NCBI RefSeq assembly: GCF_017115025.1
Contig: NZ_JABXKM010000243.1
Location: forward strand, 1-61,945
DNA: 61,945 nt
Reading direction: 5' to 3'
Source: Nostoc sp. NOS(2021)
GTDB taxonomy: Bacteria > Cyanobacteriota > Cyanobacteriia > Cyanobacteriales > Nostocaceae
Numbering within the stretch: position 1 is the stretch's first letter; each line of letters begins with the position of its first letter. The position numbers and the translations under genes were made by a program. Below the pieces are notes generated by a model. It searched no databases, was not told the origin of the DNA, and was given only the letters and a program-made list of their open reading frames with translations. Shown piece by piece: positions 60,087 to 61,945 of this stretch.

Positions 60087-61945
60087 ATGAGAGTTCTTTT
60101 CCAAAGTGCATTTTATTTTTGCAGAAAAATTATCTCGTTGCTACCTGCCTATGCTACCCATTTCCTACCTCTGGCAAATGCAAACTCTGGCTCACAACAC
60201 AAGCATTGGCATAATTGGCAGGCTCGCCTCCCTCCTTTTTGGGTTCACTCCTTGCTGAACTTGATGTGGTTGCTCATCGGCATTGGTTTGCGCCTAGCTA
60301 ACTTGACAGCAAAGCCTCCTTGGACTGATGAGTTTTCCACCTTGGTGTTTAGCTTGGGGAATACTTTTTTATTAGTACCCCTAGATCAAGCGATCGCACC
60401 TGATATCTTATTGCAACCACTGCAACCAAACCCAGCGGCTAGTATTGGTGATGTCATCCATAACTTAGTTACACAAGATACTCATCCGCCACTATACTTT
60501 GTGCTGGCTTACCTGTGGATGAAATTATTTCCCAGCGAAGGAGGATTAGTATCGCTGTTTGCGGCGCGATCGCTACCAGCTTTAATCGGTGCTGCCTCCA
60601 TTCCATGTGCTTACGTATTAGGTAGGGTAGCGTTTCGTTCGCCATTAGTGGGACACTTGGCTGCTGCCATCATGGCAGTATCACCCTACGGGATCTTTTT
60701 GGCACAAGAAGCGCGTCATTATAGTTTGGCAGCATTATGGGTAACTACTTCTCTCACCTGCTTAGTAATTGCCACACGTCATATTCAAAACCGCACACCT
60801 TTACCTATATGGGTAGCAGTTTCCTGGGTGGCAATTAATGCTTTGGGACTTGCTACGCATTACTTTTTCACCCTCACCCTCTGCACAGAAGCTGTAGTTT
60901 TGATTTTTCTGGCTTGGCTTCAATTGCAGACTAGCAGCAAATTTTCTCTCCTCTTCTCTCCTCCCTGGCGGCGCATCTATGCCGTTGCTATAGGTACTTT
61001 TGTGGCGGGTTTAATTTGGCTACCAATCTTTTTAGAGAATAGAAATCGTAGTAATTTGACCGAGTGGATTCAAGGTTCGCGCGTCGGACTAGATTGGTTC
61101 AGCCCAATTTTTCAAGCTTTAGGAACATTGATTACAATGATTTCCCTGTTACCAGTTGAATCTCCACAGCTATTGGTGATGATTCTTTCTGGACTGGTGA
61201 TGCTGATTTTCTTTATTTGGGCAGTACCAATTTTGGTACGTGGGATCAAGATTCAATTACAGCAACCAGAAAGCCGGATTATGATTCAGGTGCTTGCTGG
61301 AGTAGCGATCAGTGCGATCGCTTTATTCTTTATCTTTACCTACTTTTTGGGAATCGATCTGACCAGAGGTGCTCGCTATAACTTTGTTTACTTTCCCGCG
61401 ATCGTTGTTTTACTAGGGGCAAGTCTCGCCATTTGTTGGCATCCTCCCAAGGAATTGATCGGCAGAGAACAACAGAAAAATGGGATAAAAAGCATAGGCA
61501 GATGGGGAATAAACGGGAAAAAAGCCGTGATGTTAATTTGGTTAATGGGATTTGTCAGTGCAGTTACAGTATTCTGCAATCTCGGCTATCAAAAATATTA
61601 TCGCCCTGATCTGTTTGTGCAACTAATTCAACAAATATCCCCAGTACCAGTACTGATTGCCACTACCCAGAAAACTCATGTACACATTGGGGAAATGATG
61701 GGAGTAGCTAGGGAGTTTAAACTTGCAAATTCACCTCTAAATCCTCTGTTTCTCCTTGCCCATCAAGGCCAAGACCCGAATACTTCCACCATTGCTTTAG
61801 AAAATACTTTAAAGAAATTACCACGACCTTTTGATTTGTGGCTGGTAAACTTTCACGCCCCCGTAGCAGAAACCGTCAAAACATGCGTTATGTTTGATAC
61901 TCAATCTTTGCCAAGGGTAAACGGCTACGAGTATAAACTTTATCG
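60087..61945 (+). CDS. GT39-type (PMT/ArnT-like) membrane glycosyltransferase, 3' end outside the window
   Basis: Open from the ATG at 60087 to the window end (619 codons, no stop), so partial. After a 50-residue basic start come many membrane segments. Family marks: PPWTDEFSTLVFSLG (acidic first loop), DTHPPLYFVLAYLWMKLFP, AARSLPALIGAASIPCAYVL, AQEARHYSLAALWV. These enzymes transfer a sugar from a polyprenyl phosphate to protein or lipid. It follows the GT2-GtrA gene that would make the donor. Acceptor unknown. Its length suggests that only a short C-terminal part is missing. Confidence 0.85.
   Translation, partial: MRVLFQSAFYFCRKIISLLPAYATHFLPLANANSGSQHKHWHNWQARLPPFWVHSLLNLMWLLIGIGLRLANLTAKPPWTDEFSTLVFSLGNTFLLVPLDQAIAPDILLQPLQPNPAASIGDVIHNLVTQDTHPPLYFVLAYLWMKLFPSEGGLVSLFAARSLPALIGAASIPCAYVLGRVAFRSPLVGHLAAAIMAVSPYGIFLAQEARHYSLAALWVTTSLTCLVIATRHIQNRTPLPIWVAVSWVAINALGLATHYFFTLTLCTEAVVLIFLAWLQLQTSSKFSLLFSPPWRRIYAVAIGTFVAGLIWLPIFLENRNRSNLTEWIQGSRVGLDWFSPIFQALGTLITMISLLPVESPQLLVMILSGLVMLIFFIWAVPILVRGIKIQLQQPESRIMIQVLAGVAISAIALFFIFTYFLGIDLTRGARYNFVYFPAIVVLLGASLAICWHPPKELIGREQQKNGIKSIGRWGINGKKAVMLIWLMGFVSAVTVFCNLGYQKYYRPDLFVQLIQQISPVPVLIATTQKTHVHIGEMMGVAREFKLANSPLNPLFLLAHQGQDPNTSTIALENTLKKLPRPFDLWLVNFHAPVAETVKTCVMFDTQSLPRVNGYEYKLY

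Overview
The window is chromosomal DNA of a filamentous, probably heterocyst-forming cyanobacterium of the Nostoc/Anabaena type. The evidence is the many copies of the HIP1 octamer GCGATCGC, heptamer tandem repeats such as AATTACG and CCCAGTC, PEP-CTERM proteins, an SLH/OprB iron-uptake porin, NDH-1 genes ndhF and ndhD, DUF29, DUF433, Uma2 and DUF1361 proteins, and many small MITE-like repeats. From memory, the order rbcR, nnrU-like, thioredoxin-like, ndhF, ndhD resembles Nostoc sp. PCC 7120. I see no rRNA, tRNA, CRISPR array or phage module.

Layout. 0.1-4.1 kb: a PEP-CTERM protein, a HAD phosphatase, a DALR-domain protein and a Crp/Fnr regulator. 4.1-13.9 kb, minus strand: a zinc-ribbon Ser/Thr kinase with three binding proteins, two PstS-like and one LivK-like with TPR, that share one N-terminal membrane anchor. 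This cluster is split by a block carrying two GC-rich genes of foreign look (an amino-acid binding protein and a phosphoesterase) plus a PEP-CTERM gene. 14.3-24.5 kb: rbcR diverging from nnrU-like, thioredoxin, ndhF and ndhD; about 3.4 kb of accessory genes and toxin-antitoxin parts lie between ndhF and ndhD. 24.5-32.1 kb: small accessory genes (hydrolase, Uma2, toxin-antitoxin parts, a PD-(D/E)XK nuclease with a RAMA domain, DUF29/DUF433). 32.2-47.6 kb: mainly housekeeping genes (phosphohexomutase, PD-(D/E)XK nuclease, transglutaminase, Ca2+-type P-ATPase, RecF, MgtC, a PEP-synthase paralog, DUF1361). 48-57 kb: secreted protein, iron porin, then an ECF sigma/anti-sigma pair separated by an IscB element, divergent from a small envelope cluster (PepSY-like, cupredoxin, metallophosphoesterase). 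57.5-61.9 kb: lipoprotein, small ribbon-helix-helix protein, GT2-GtrA glycosyltransferase and a GT39-type glycosyltransferase cut by the window end.

The strongest unusual signals are these. An IscB gene has lost its N-terminal PLMP/RuvC-I part but keeps HNH and RuvC-II/III; it sits with a candidate omega-RNA and matching end hairpins between a sigma factor and its anti-sigma factor. A 103-nt insertion inside a signal peptide can be removed to restore the reading frame exactly. Several MITE families show clean target-site duplications or co-varying central palindromes. A PEP-synthase paralog has lost its ATP-site motifs. Genes were read by eye from motifs; functional names without a symbol are family-level calls.
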